A DNA stretch of 64,000 nt from JAIXWP01 sp964428835 (GTDB taxonomy: Bacteria; Bacteroidota; Bacteroidia; Flavobacteriales_D; Sanyastnellaceae), in NCBI GenBank assembly GCA_964428835.1, contig CAYRZQ010000008.1, positions 1 through 64,000 of the forward strand, written 5' to 3'. The notes beneath the pieces were generated by a model. That model was not told the origin of the DNA and did not search any database. It worked only from the letters and a program-made list of their open reading frames with translations. Below are positions 16,085 to 23,479 of this stretch, one piece after another. Positions within the stretch are counted from its first letter, which is position 1; each line of letters starts with the position of its first letter. Made by a program: the position numbers and the translations under genes.

Positions 16085-18421
16085 GTGAAGCACGATTTAT
16101 TATCAGAATTGAACGAGGCACAGCGCGCAGCAGCAGCTCACGTGAATGGTGCCATGATGGTGATTGCTGGAGCAGGTTCTGGAAAAACAAGAGTTTTAGC
16201 ATACAGAATAGCCCATCTGGTGAGTCAAGGAGTTGATCCGTTTAATATTTTGGCACTGACGTTTACCAATAAGGCCGCTCGCGAAATGAAAGAGCGAATC
16301 GGTAAACTTGTCGGGGAAAGTGAAGCTAAAAGTATTTGGATGGGCACCTTTCACTCGATTTTCGCGCGCATTCTTCGCATTGAATGCGATAAAATAAATT
16401 ATCCAAGAGACTTCACTATTTACGATACTACCGATGCTAAGAGCTTGGTAAAGGATATCATCAAGGAAATGAATCTGGATGATAAAATATATAAGCCTGG
16501 TGTAGTTTACAATAGAATAAGCAGCTGTAAGAATAATCTTATTTCTCCTTCTGATTACCTCAAAGACGTCGATCTCGTGAGCGAAGACCGCCAAACGGGA
16601 AAGCCGAAAATGGGAGAGATTTATGCGAAGTATGATATGCGCCTTTTTAAATCAGGTGCAATGGATTTTGATGATCTCCTCTTCAAAACCAATGTTCTCT
16701 TGCGTGATTTTCCCGATGTGCTTCATCGCTATCAGCACAAGTTTCAGTTTATTCTTGTTGATGAGTATCAGGATACGAATTTTGCTCAGTACCTTATCGT
16801 AAAACAACTAGGCGCTGTGCATGAGAATGTTTGTGTGGTAGGTGACGACGCGCAAAGTATCTATGCATTTCGAGGTGCGAACATTCAAAATATTCTGAAT
16901 TTCAGAAGAGACTATCCTGAATTTGCTATGTATAAGCTTGAGCAAAACTATCGAAGTACTCAGGTTATTGTAGAGGCGGCAAATAGCATTATTTCCAAGA
17001 ATAAAGATCAAATAAAAAAGAAGGTTTGGACCGAGAATGAGTTTGGACAACCAATTAAAGTTCATAAAGCTCTAACAGATAATGACGAGGGTAACTTTGT
17101 AGCAAATCAAATTTTTGCTACCAAGCAAGAAAACGGTGCACAGTTTAGTGACTTTGCGATTTTATATCGAACAAATGCTCAGAGTCGTGCCTTTGAAGAA
17201 GCGTTGAGGAAGCTGAATATACCTTATAGAATTTATGGTGGCTTGAGTTTCTATCAGCGCAAAGAAATCAAAGATTTACTTGCATACTTTCGTTTGACCT
17301 GTAATCCCAATGATGAGGAGGCACTAAAGCGTGTCATTAATTACCCCACAAGAGGTATAGGCAAGACGACTATAGACAAATTGGTAGTTGGAGCTGCGGA
17401 GCGTGAGATAAGTGTCTGGGATATGGTGCATAGAGCAAATGAGGTGGGCATTACTGGAGCTTCATATAACAAGCTTGCCGAGTTTGTTACAATGATTAAG
17501 AGTTTTCAGGTTCAAGTCAATATTTTGAACGCCTTTGATATTGGGCATCACATTGCCAGTCATAGCGGTTTGTTGAAAGATCTTTATGCGGATCGCACAC
17601 CAGAAGGCGTCGCCAGATATGACAACGTGCAAGAGTTGCTGAACGGTATGAAAGAGTTCAGTGATCGTGAGAACCTACAAAATCCGGGCGCTATCAATAC
17701 ACTTAGTGATTTTTTGATAGATGTTGCCTTGCTTACCGACGCAGATAATGATGATAAAGAAGATAACAATAAGGTGAGCATGATGACCATTCACGGTGCG
17801 AAGGGTTTGGAGTTTCCTTATGTGAATATTGTAGGAATGGAGGAGAATCTTTTTCCGAGTCAATTATCCCTAAATTCTAGGGAAGAAATGGAAGAGGAGA
17901 GAAGATTATTTTATGTAGCAGTTACAAGAGCAGAAAAGAGGGCTACGTTGAGTTTTGCTCTTAGTCGTTATCGATGGGGACAGTTGAGCTATTGCGAACC
18001 ATCAAGGTTCATTGAGGAAATAGATGAGCAATACTTGGAAATGCCTCGTGTGGAGCCTACGAGGGCACCTCAATCACGTATTGATTTTACGCGTGAGAGA
18101 TCGGGCTTCGGTGGCGGCTCTCTATCTGATTTTAACGCACCCAAACCTAGACAAAAAGAAATATTTTCACCAGAACCAAAGGTGCCAGCAGCGCCTCCCG
18201 CTAATTTCAAGAAGGTAAGTACCACCCAGGCGCCACTTTTTGAGGCGCCATCGGATCAAAGTGAGATCATCGTTGGAGCAGAGGTAATGCATGAAAAATT
18301 TGGAAAAGGCAAGGTGTTGCAATTGGAAGGCGAACATCCGGACGCGAAGGCGACGATCTTCTTTCCAGCGGCAGGTCAAAAGCAATTATTGTTGAAGTTT
18401 GCCAAATTGAAAGTATTATAG
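16085..18421 (+). CDS. uvrD: UvrD/PcrA-type superfamily 1A DNA helicase
   Basis: A 778-residue 3'-5' ATP-dependent helicase for repair and replication-fork clearance. With the GTG start the N-terminus reads MKHDLLSELNEAQRAAA, matching the Q-motif region. Motif I AGAGSGKT is at 28-35, then TFTNKAAREMKERI (Ia), VDEYQDTN (II), VGDDAQSIYAFRGAN (III), EQNYRS (IV), MTIHGAKGLEFPYV (V) and LFYVAVTRAEK (VI). The C-terminal ~60 residues (VGAEVMHEKFGKGKVLQLEG) form the Tudor-like domain that in PcrA binds RNA polymerase. All motifs are intact. An unstructured Pro/Arg-rich linker spans about residues 650-710. Confidence 0.96.
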   Translation: MKHDLLSELNEAQRAAAAHVNGAMMVIAGAGSGKTRVLAYRIAHLVSQGVDPFNILALTFTNKAAREMKERIGKLVGESEAKSIWMGTFHSIFARILRIECDKINYPRDFTIYDTTDAKSLVKDIIKEMNLDDKIYKPGVVYNRISSCKNNLISPSDYLKDVDLVSEDRQTGKPKMGEIYAKYDMRLFKSGAMDFDDLLFKTNVLLRDFPDVLHRYQHKFQFILVDEYQDTNFAQYLIVKQLGAVHENVCVVGDDAQSIYAFRGANIQNILNFRRDYPEFAMYKLEQNYRSTQVIVEAANSIISKNKDQIKKKVWTENEFGQPIKVHKALTDNDEGNFVANQIFATKQENGAQFSDFAILYRTNAQSRAFEEALRKLNIPYRIYGGLSFYQRKEIKDLLAYFRLTCNPNDEEALKRVINYPTRGIGKTTIDKLVVGAAEREISVWDMVHRANEVGITGASYNKLAEFVTMIKSFQVQVNILNAFDIGHHIASHSGLLKDLYADRTPEGVARYDNVQELLNGMKEFSDRENLQNPGAINTLSDFLIDVALLTDADNDDKEDNNKVSMMTIHGAKGLEFPYVNIVGMEENLFPSQLSLNSREEMEEERRLFYVAVTRAEKRATLSFALSRYRWGQLSYCEPSRFIEEIDEQYLEMPRVEPTRAPQSRIDFTRERSGFGGGSLSDFNAPKPRQKEIFSPEPKVPAAPPANFKKVSTTQAPLFEAPSDQSEIIVGAEVMHEKFGKGKVLQLEGEHPDAKATIFFPAAGQKQLLLKFAKLKVL

Positions 18422-18432
18422 GTAACTGTAGC

Positions 18433-18440
18433 TATATTTG
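18433..18440 (+). promoter_or_regulatory. -7 box TATATTTG for the DUF4290 gene
   Basis: An exact TAnnTTTG match 50 nt before the ATG at 18491 and 11 nt after the helicase stop. No TTTG is seen at the usual upstream distance. Confidence 0.45.
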
Positions 18441-18490
18441 CCCATAGCGTAATAAGATTGCGTTGTCTTAATTTAAAATACCCTCCAAAC

Positions 18491-19168
18491 ATGTCGGAGA
18501 CAATAAACGAAGTTTTAAAATTTCAACCTTATAATAGTAATCGTCCAGATTTGATTATTCCAGAGTACGGAAGGAATATTCAAAAGATGGTCGAGTACGC
18601 TGCAACTATCGAAGATCGGGAGGAACGTAACAAGTGCGCGAAAGCGATCTTATCCGTAATGGGGCAGTTGTTTCCTTATCTCAGAGATATAGAAGACTTT
18701 AATCACAAGTTGTGGGATCATCTTTACATTATGTCCAACTTTAAATTGGATGTAGATTCCAATTATCCCATTCCTAATCCAGAAGAACTGGATGCACCTC
18801 CAGCGCGTATGTCCTATCCAAAGGGAGATGTTCGTTTTGGACATTATGGCCGTTATGTGGAAAGAATGATTGCCAAATGTGTGGCAATGGAGGAGGGTGA
18901 AGAAAGAAAGGCTTTTTCGCTTGCCATAGCGAACTTAATGAAACAAAACTCACTCAATTGGAATCGCAACACTGTGACTGATGACGTGATATTGAAAGAT
19001 CTTGCATTGCTCAGCGGAGGCAAAATACGCCTCGAAGGTGCTATAGAATTAAATGCAGTAAAGACAATTCAAGGGAATAAGTTTCAAGACTTCGAGGCTG
19101 ATAATTTCAGAAAGAATAAACACAAGAATTTTAAGCAGAAGAAAAAAATGTTCAAAAAGCATAAATAG
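18491..19168 (+). CDS. DUF4290 domain-containing protein
   Basis: 225 residues, no signal peptide, probably cytoplasmic. It matches the DUF4290 family that I know only from Bacteroidota: FQPYNSNRPDLIIPEYGRNIQKMVEYA, a central LFPYLRDIEDFNHKLWDHLYIMSNF, then YPKGDVRFGHYGRYVERMI. The first and second halves both contain a xYGRxIxxMI/V core (YGRNIQKMV, YGRYVERMI), so the fold may be an internal duplication. The C-terminus is Lys-rich (HKNFKQKKKMFKKHK), suggesting nucleic-acid or ribosome contact; this is inference. The ATG at 18491 is chosen over an upstream in-frame TTG at 18458. No function is known. Confidence 0.85.
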   Translation: MSETINEVLKFQPYNSNRPDLIIPEYGRNIQKMVEYAATIEDREERNKCAKAILSVMGQLFPYLRDIEDFNHKLWDHLYIMSNFKLDVDSNYPIPNPEELDAPPARMSYPKGDVRFGHYGRYVERMIAKCVAMEEGEERKAFSLAIANLMKQNSLNWNRNTVTDDVILKDLALLSGGKIRLEGAIELNAVKTIQGNKFQDFEADNFRKNKHKNFKQKKKMFKKHK

Positions 19169-19179
19169 ACTTTTGCTTT

Positions 19180-19734
19180 ATGGAAGCTCTCATTGAAGGA
19201 TTTAAACATATCACCGATCTTGAGGGATATGACCACATGCTCTTCATAGTTGCGATGGCTGCCCCTTATACAATTAAGGATTGGCGAAAACTACTGATTC
19301 TAGTTACTGCTTTTACTTTTGGCCACAGTCTTACTTTGGCATTGGCAGCATCGCAAATTATTCGTTTCAATTCAAACCTCATAGAGCTATTAATCCCAAT
19401 TACCATATTTATTACTGCGATTTCAAATGTGCTGTATAAAGACAATGGTAATTCTCTACTGCGTTATTTGATTACAATCTGTTTCGGCTTAGTACATGGA
19501 ATGGGTTTTTCGTCATATTTCCGGATGATGTATGAAGAAAATTCTAATTGGATTGCTCAATTGTTTTATTTCAACTGCGGAGTAGAGGTAGGGCAGTTAT
19601 TCATTTTGGGAATTCTCTTGTTCTTGTCTTGGATTGTTTTGCTTTTTAGCCAGTTGAAAAGTCGTTCGTGGTGCTTAGGATTATCGGTGTTGGCAGCTTT
19701 GATTTCTGGCTATTTGATTTTAGATAAATTTTGA
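19180..19734 (+). CDS. HupE/UreJ-like membrane protein
   Basis: A 184-residue inner-membrane protein with about six helices. The conserved GxxHITDLEGYDHMLFI region at residues 8-23, TAFTFGHSLTLAL near residues 43-56 and GLVHGMGFS near 101-109 carry the His and Asp residues typical of HupE/UreJ_2 proteins, which are implicated in nickel or cobalt handling. No urease or hydrogenase gene is in the window, so the transported metal is uncertain. It lies 11 nt after the DUF4290 gene and is probably cotranscribed with it. Confidence 0.82.
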   Translation: MEALIEGFKHITDLEGYDHMLFIVAMAAPYTIKDWRKLLILVTAFTFGHSLTLALAASQIIRFNSNLIELLIPITIFITAISNVLYKDNGNSLLRYLITICFGLVHGMGFSSYFRMMYEENSNWIAQLFYFNCGVEVGQLFILGILLFLSWIVLLFSQLKSRSWCLGLSVLAALISGYLILDKF

Positions 19735-19754
19735 TTCCAACACGATATAGTTTT

Positions 19755-19762
19755 TAATTTTG
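19755..19762 (+). promoter_or_regulatory. -7 box TAATTTTG before yidD
   Basis: An exact TAnnTTTG match 17 nt before the TTG start of yidD. It could also drive the lipoprotein and hemB downstream. Confidence 0.45.
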
Positions 19763-19779
19763 TCCAGCAAAAAGAACCT

Positions 19780-20034
19780 TTGAAAAAACTCTTTGTTCTT
19801 CCTATTCGGGTTTATCAAATATTGATATCCCCTCTGCTTGGAAGCAATTGCAGGCATTATCCGACATGTAGTGAGTATGCGAGAGAGGCGATAGAGGAGT
19901 GGGGACCTTTGAAGGGGATGTGGCTAGGATTAAAGAGAATTTCAAAATGTCATCCTTGGGGCACTTCAGGGATTGATTTGGTTCCAAAAAAGACGAAACC
20001 AATAAATAAAAATAGCAATGAAAACAACAGTTAA
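19780..20034 (+). CDS. yidD: Membrane protein insertion efficiency factor YidD
   Basis: An 84-residue protein that assists YidC-dependent membrane insertion. It shows the family core GSNCRHYPTCSEYAREAIEEWGPLKGMWLGLKRISKCHPWG with its three conserved Cys and the HPWG motif. An N-terminal amphipathic or membrane-embedded segment (KKLFVLPIRVYQILISPLL) precedes it. The start is TTG at 19780; no ATG precedes the conserved region. The 3' end overlaps the next gene by 17 nt. It is not beside rnpA/yidC, its usual location in many other phyla. Confidence 0.94.
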   Translation: MKKLFVLPIRVYQILISPLLGSNCRHYPTCSEYAREAIEEWGPLKGMWLGLKRISKCHPWGTSGIDLVPKKTKPINKNSNENNS

Positions 20035-20476
20035 AATTTTCACATTCTTTTTTGCAGTAGCGGCATTAGTAGCCTGCGCAGGTGCAGAAAGCGAGCAGTT
20101 GAAACAAGCTCGTACGATTCAGGAAACAATGATGAAGTCTAAAAGTAATTTGGATTCGCTCATCGAGGTAAAGCGCGGAGAGTTGAGCGCCAAAATAACA
20201 GAGTTGAGCGCAGATAGCACTTTAGCTACAGATTCTTTGAAAATGGCAACATACTCTGGTATTAAGGTTCAGTTGAACGATATTGATGCTTTATCTAATA
20301 GATTGAGCGACTTCGTTAGCAATGTTAAATTGCTTCCATCTGCTGAAGAGATTGCGAAAGGTGCTGAAAATCCTTTTGGTGGTGATGCTAAAGATCAAGA
20401 TATTTTGAAGTCAATCCAAGACAGCCAAAAGCAGTTTGAAGAATTGAAGTCTGAAATTGAAACAGCAATTCAATAA
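20018..20476 (+). CDS. Predicted lipoprotein with coiled-coil segment
   Basis: 152 residues. The N-terminus MKTTVKIFTFFFAVAALVACAGAES has a lipobox (LVAC) with the lipidated Cys at residue 20. The mature part is helical and charged (KQARTIQETMMKSKSNLDSLIEVKRGELSAKITEL) and probably forms a coiled coil; the C-terminal half is similar. I recognise no named family. It overlaps the yidD 3' end by 17 nt and its stop overlaps the hemB ATG by 1 nt (TAATG), suggesting translational coupling in a yidD-lipoprotein-hemB unit. Confidence 0.75.
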   Translation: MKTTVKIFTFFFAVAALVACAGAESEQLKQARTIQETMMKSKSNLDSLIEVKRGELSAKITELSADSTLATDSLKMATYSGIKVQLNDIDALSNRLSDFVSNVKLLPSAEEIAKGAENPFGGDAKDQDILKSIQDSQKQFEELKSEIETAIQ

Positions 20477-21447
20477 TGTATATCAGACCTCGTAGAAATA
20501 GAAAATCTGCCGGAATAAGAGATATGGTAAGGGAAACGCAAGTTTCCCTTACTGACTTAATATATCCTCTATTTTTAGTTGATGGGAGAAATTCTAAAAT
20601 ACCCATTAAATCGATGCCTGGTATTTTCAGGTGGAGTCTTGATCTCTTGATACTTGAAATAGAGGAATGCGTGAATTTAGGCCTTCGCTCATTTGTATTA
20701 TTCCCAGCGGTAGAAGACCATCATAAGGATACGTTCGCCTCATACAGTTGGAATGAAGACAACTTTTATCTTAAGGCAATTCGAGAGATAAAAACAAAGT
20801 TTCCTGATGTGGTTTTGATGAGTGACGTTGCAATGGATCCATATAGTAGCGATGGACACGATGGTCTGGTGAAAGATGGAAAAATCATCAATGATGAAAC
20901 CCTTCCTATATTGGCCAAAATGGCCGTAAAGCAAGCGGAAGCAGGTATAGATATTATTGGCCCCAGCGATATGATGGACGGCCGTGTCGGTGTCATTAGG
21001 GAAGCTCTGGATGATGCGGGATTCAGCGACGTGAGCATCATGTCTTATACTGCTAAGTATGCTAGTGCATTTTATGGCCCGTTCAGAGAGGCTTTAGATA
21101 GTGCACCGAAAAGCGGTGATAAAAAAACATATCAAATGGATCCTGCCAACAAAGTTGAGGCACTACGCGAGCTTATGTTGGACACGGAAGAGGGTGCAGA
21201 TTTCGTTATGATAAAGCCTGCGCTATGTTATCTGGATGTGATTTCCTTGATAAAGTCAAATACTGAATTACCAGTATCGGCCTACAATGTAAGTGGGGAG
21301 TATGCAATGCTGAAAGCGGCGGGAGAAAATGGGTGGATTGATTATAATAGAGCAATGCCTGAGATGCTCTTGAGTATAAAGAGGGCAGGGGCAGATATTA
21401 TACTAACTTACTTTGCAAAGGAGTATGCTCAGATGCAAGTGAAGTAA
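20476..21447 (+). CDS. hemB: Delta-aminolevulinic acid dehydratase (porphobilinogen synthase)
   Basis: A 323-residue cytosolic enzyme that joins two 5-aminolevulinates into porphobilinogen for heme. The two Schiff-base lysines are Lys194 (SYTAKYASAFYGPFREA) and Lys247 (MIKPALCYLD). The metal site reads SDVAMDPYSSDGHDG (Asp117, 121, 126, 129) where zinc enzymes have three Cys; this is the Asp-rich, magnesium-type site of plant and many bacterial enzymes. It follows a lipoprotein gene with 1-nt overlap and ends at a bidirectional terminator. Heme made here would feed the cytochrome oxidase whose assembly genes lie at 41977-47387. Confidence 0.96.
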   Translation: MYIRPRRNRKSAGIRDMVRETQVSLTDLIYPLFLVDGRNSKIPIKSMPGIFRWSLDLLILEIEECVNLGLRSFVLFPAVEDHHKDTFASYSWNEDNFYLKAIREIKTKFPDVVLMSDVAMDPYSSDGHDGLVKDGKIINDETLPILAKMAVKQAEAGIDIIGPSDMMDGRVGVIREALDDAGFSDVSIMSYTAKYASAFYGPFREALDSAPKSGDKKTYQMDPANKVEALRELMLDTEEGADFVMIKPALCYLDVISLIKSNTELPVSAYNVSGEYAMLKAAGENGWIDYNRAMPEMLLSIKRAGADIILTYFAKEYAQMQVK

Positions 21448-21454
21448 CAAAACA

Positions 21455-21482
21455 AAAAACGCCTGTGAATCAGGCGTTTTTT
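21455..21482. terminator. Bidirectional terminator between hemB and the HIT gene
   Basis: Stem CGCCTG (21460-21465) with CAGGCG (21471-21476), loop TGAAT, flanked by an A-run on the left and a T-run on the right. It works in both directions, and the HIT gene stop codon (21470-21472) lies in the loop and stem. Confidence 0.85.
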
Positions 21483-21859
21483 ATTTCATCTGCGAGTTTC
21501 GCGAATTCTTCAGGAGTCATTTTTATCCTTTCTTTTTGAAAGTTTATGTCTCCAATGCTATTCATTGGAATCAAATGGACGTGTGCGTGCGGAACTTCCA
21601 AGCCAATAACTGCTACTCCAACTTTTATGCAAGGCACGACCTTCTTGATTTTCAATGCTACTTCTTTAGCGAAAATGTTTATTTCGCTCATGGTTTCGTT
21701 ATCTAAATCAAAGTAGTAATCAATTTCTCTTTTTGGAATAACGAGACAATGTCCTTTTGCCACTGGTAGAATGTCAAGGAAAGCAAGGAATTTGTCATTC
21801 TCGGCGACTTTATAGCAAGGTATTTCGCCGTTAATTATTTTGGAGAAAATTGTTGCCAT
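21470..21859 (-). CDS. HIT family (histidine triad) protein
   Basis: A 129-residue HINT-type nucleotide hydrolase/transferase. The start MATIFSKIINGEIPCYKVAENDKFLAF is the classical HinT/Fhit-like N-terminus, and HAHVHLIP carries the His triad (HxHxH) with the catalytic central His. The ATG overlaps the greA stop by 1 nt, so the two are one transcription unit with greA first. Its substrates are probably AMP-lysine or acyl-AMP type compounds, inferred from the family. Confidence 0.94.
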   Translation of the reverse strand: MATIFSKIINGEIPCYKVAENDKFLAFLDILPVAKGHCLVIPKREIDYYFDLDNETMSEINIFAKEVALKIKKVVPCIKVGVAVIGLEVPHAHVHLIPMNSIGDINFQKERIKMTPEEFAKLADEIKNA

Positions 21860-22335
21860 TATCGGTTGATATCGATGATTTCTAATTTCAACTTCCCGGC
21901 AGGCACTTGCACTTCGGCAACGTCTCCAACCTTTTTTCCAAGCAAGCCTTTTCCAATAGGAGAATCTACTGATATTTTTTTCTCAGCGAGGTTTGCTTCG
22001 TTTTCGGCTACGAGGGTGTATTCAAGTACGGCGTTATTATTTAAATTTTTGATTTTTACTTTGGATAAAATAAAAACTTTGGAGTTGTCGAGTTGTGATT
22101 CGTCAACCAAGCGAGCGTTGGCAACGAGGTCTTCCATTTTAGCGATTCGCGCCTCCAACAATCCCTGAGCCTCTTTAGCTGCATCATATTCGGCATTTTC
22201 TGACAAATCACCTTTATCTCTTGCTTCGGCGATTTGAGCAGAAATTTTAGGACGCTCAACTGTTTTCAGTTGGTGAAGCTCTTCCTTTAATTTTTTCAGC
22301 CCTTCGGCGGTGTAGTAAGCAACTTGTGATGCCAT
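21859..22335 (-). CDS. greA: Transcription elongation factor GreA
   Basis: A 158-residue factor that rescues backtracked RNA polymerase by stimulating transcript cleavage. The N-terminal coiled coil carries the two tip acidic residues in GDLSENAEYDAAKEAQ, and the C-terminal FKBP-like domain contains SPIGKGLLGKKVGDVAEVQVPAGKLKLEIIDI. Length and motifs are normal. It is cotranscribed with the HIT gene (1-nt overlap). Confidence 0.96.
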   Translation of the reverse strand: MASQVAYYTAEGLKKLKEELHQLKTVERPKISAQIAEARDKGDLSENAEYDAAKEAQGLLEARIAKMEDLVANARLVDESQLDNSKVFILSKVKIKNLNNNAVLEYTLVAENEANLAEKKISVDSPIGKGLLGKKVGDVAEVQVPAGKLKLEIIDINR

Positions 22336-22361
22336 TTTTAAGAATGTTAATGATTGATACT

Positions 22362-22393
22362 AAAAAAGAGAGAACCCCAAAAAGGGGTTCTCT
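22362..22393 (-). terminator. Terminator after the PorV-like gene
   Basis: A 10-bp stem, AGAGAACCCC (22369-22378) with GGGGTTCTCT (22384-22393), loop AAAAA, followed on the minus strand by a T-run (complement of 22362-22367). It ends the minus-strand triad 31576-22419. Confidence 0.9.
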
Positions 22394-22418
22394 TATGGAC
22401 AAAGATAAAAATTATTTA

Positions 22419-23450
22419 TTACAAAGTAATGTGTACACCAATGCTGTGCACTCCATTAAATGGATTTGTTGATCTGAAGCTGTAATCGAGACCAATGTTA
22501 CCTCCATTTGAGCCGATCGGAACTTGTACAGTACCACCGAAACTTGGACCAGTGTAAACGGTCATTTTCTCACCTACACCAATTTCAGTTCCGTAACCAC
22601 CTCTGAGGAAGAATCTCTCGCGGAAAGCAAATTGCAAACCTCCAGCGAGCTGGTCGCGGGTGAAAGAGTTAGAAGTGAATTGTGCATCTGTAGTAAGCTT
22701 CATTTTATCATTGAAGATAAAGTCGTAAGCAAATCCAACATTTACAAGAGAAGGCAATTCGAACCTTTCAGAGCGTTGTTCAACTGTAAGCTGCGTTCCA
22801 TTTGTAGGGATAGTAGCTGAAATACTTAAACCGTCACCGTTATATCTCATAGGAGGTCCAACGTTGCGCAAAGCAATTCCGAAGCGAACATTATCTTTTT
22901 CACCTGTAACATATCGAATACCGGCATCGAATGAGAACCCTTGAGAGCGTACGTTAAAGATGGCTTCAGAGATCATTCTCACAGTGATACCACCGTAAAT
23001 GCTATTAGAAAACCCTTTAGCATAGGATAAAGCGATATTCGTATAGTTTGGTGAAAAAGTACCTATTCCACCCTCTGGCAATTCTTCGGTAGTGATATCG
23101 ATATCGCCAAAATTCATATTAGCTACTGACAGTCCCAGAGCGCCATTCTCTCCAACTTTTTGACCTAAACCAAAAGCATTGAGTCTGATGCCAGTTCCTG
23201 CGAGATAGTTTGTATTAGTAAATACAAGTTCAGTCTTTCTGGTAAAGGCTAGACCAGCGACATTTAGGAATGTAGCTTCAATACCATTGATAGAAGCCAT
23301 TGGTGCGCTGCCAAGACCTGAACTTCTCGCCCAAGGATTCACTAGTAAGTGACCTGCGCCGGAAGAACCTGCACGATCGGGATTACCAGCGAATGCACTG
23401 ATTGTTATTGCACTTACTATTGCTATTAATGAGAGCTTTTTCATAAGCAT
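22419..23450 (-). CDS. PorV/PorQ-family outer-membrane barrel
   Basis: A 343-residue predicted FadL-like beta-barrel. A signal peptide (to about residue 21, ISAFA) precedes AGSSGAGHLLVNPWARSSGLGSAPMASINGIEATFLNVAGLAF, the conserved N-terminal segment of PorV/PorQ proteins that plugs or lines the barrel. Strand-rich sequence continues to the end (SIGVHITL). PorV is the T9SS shuttle that carries cargo to the attachment complex. ATG 23450 and ATG 23444 (MKKLSL) are both possible starts. It is last in a minus-strand triad with a giant T9SS protein and a TonB-dependent receptor, so a dedicated role with that cargo is plausible but unproven. Confidence 0.82.
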   Translation of the reverse strand: MLMKKLSLIAIVSAITISAFAGNPDRAGSSGAGHLLVNPWARSSGLGSAPMASINGIEATFLNVAGLAFTRKTELVFTNTNYLAGTGIRLNAFGLGQKVGENGALGLSVANMNFGDIDITTEELPEGGIGTFSPNYTNIALSYAKGFSNSIYGGITVRMISEAIFNVRSQGFSFDAGIRYVTGEKDNVRFGIALRNVGPPMRYNGDGLSISATIPTNGTQLTVEQRSERFELPSLVNVGFAYDFIFNDKMKLTTDAQFTSNSFTRDQLAGGLQFAFRERFFLRGGYGTEIGVGEKMTVYTGPSFGGTVQVPIGSNGGNIGLDYSFRSTNPFNGVHSIGVHITL

Positions 23451-23479
23451 TTTATTCTTTCTATATCTCTTTTTAAAAA

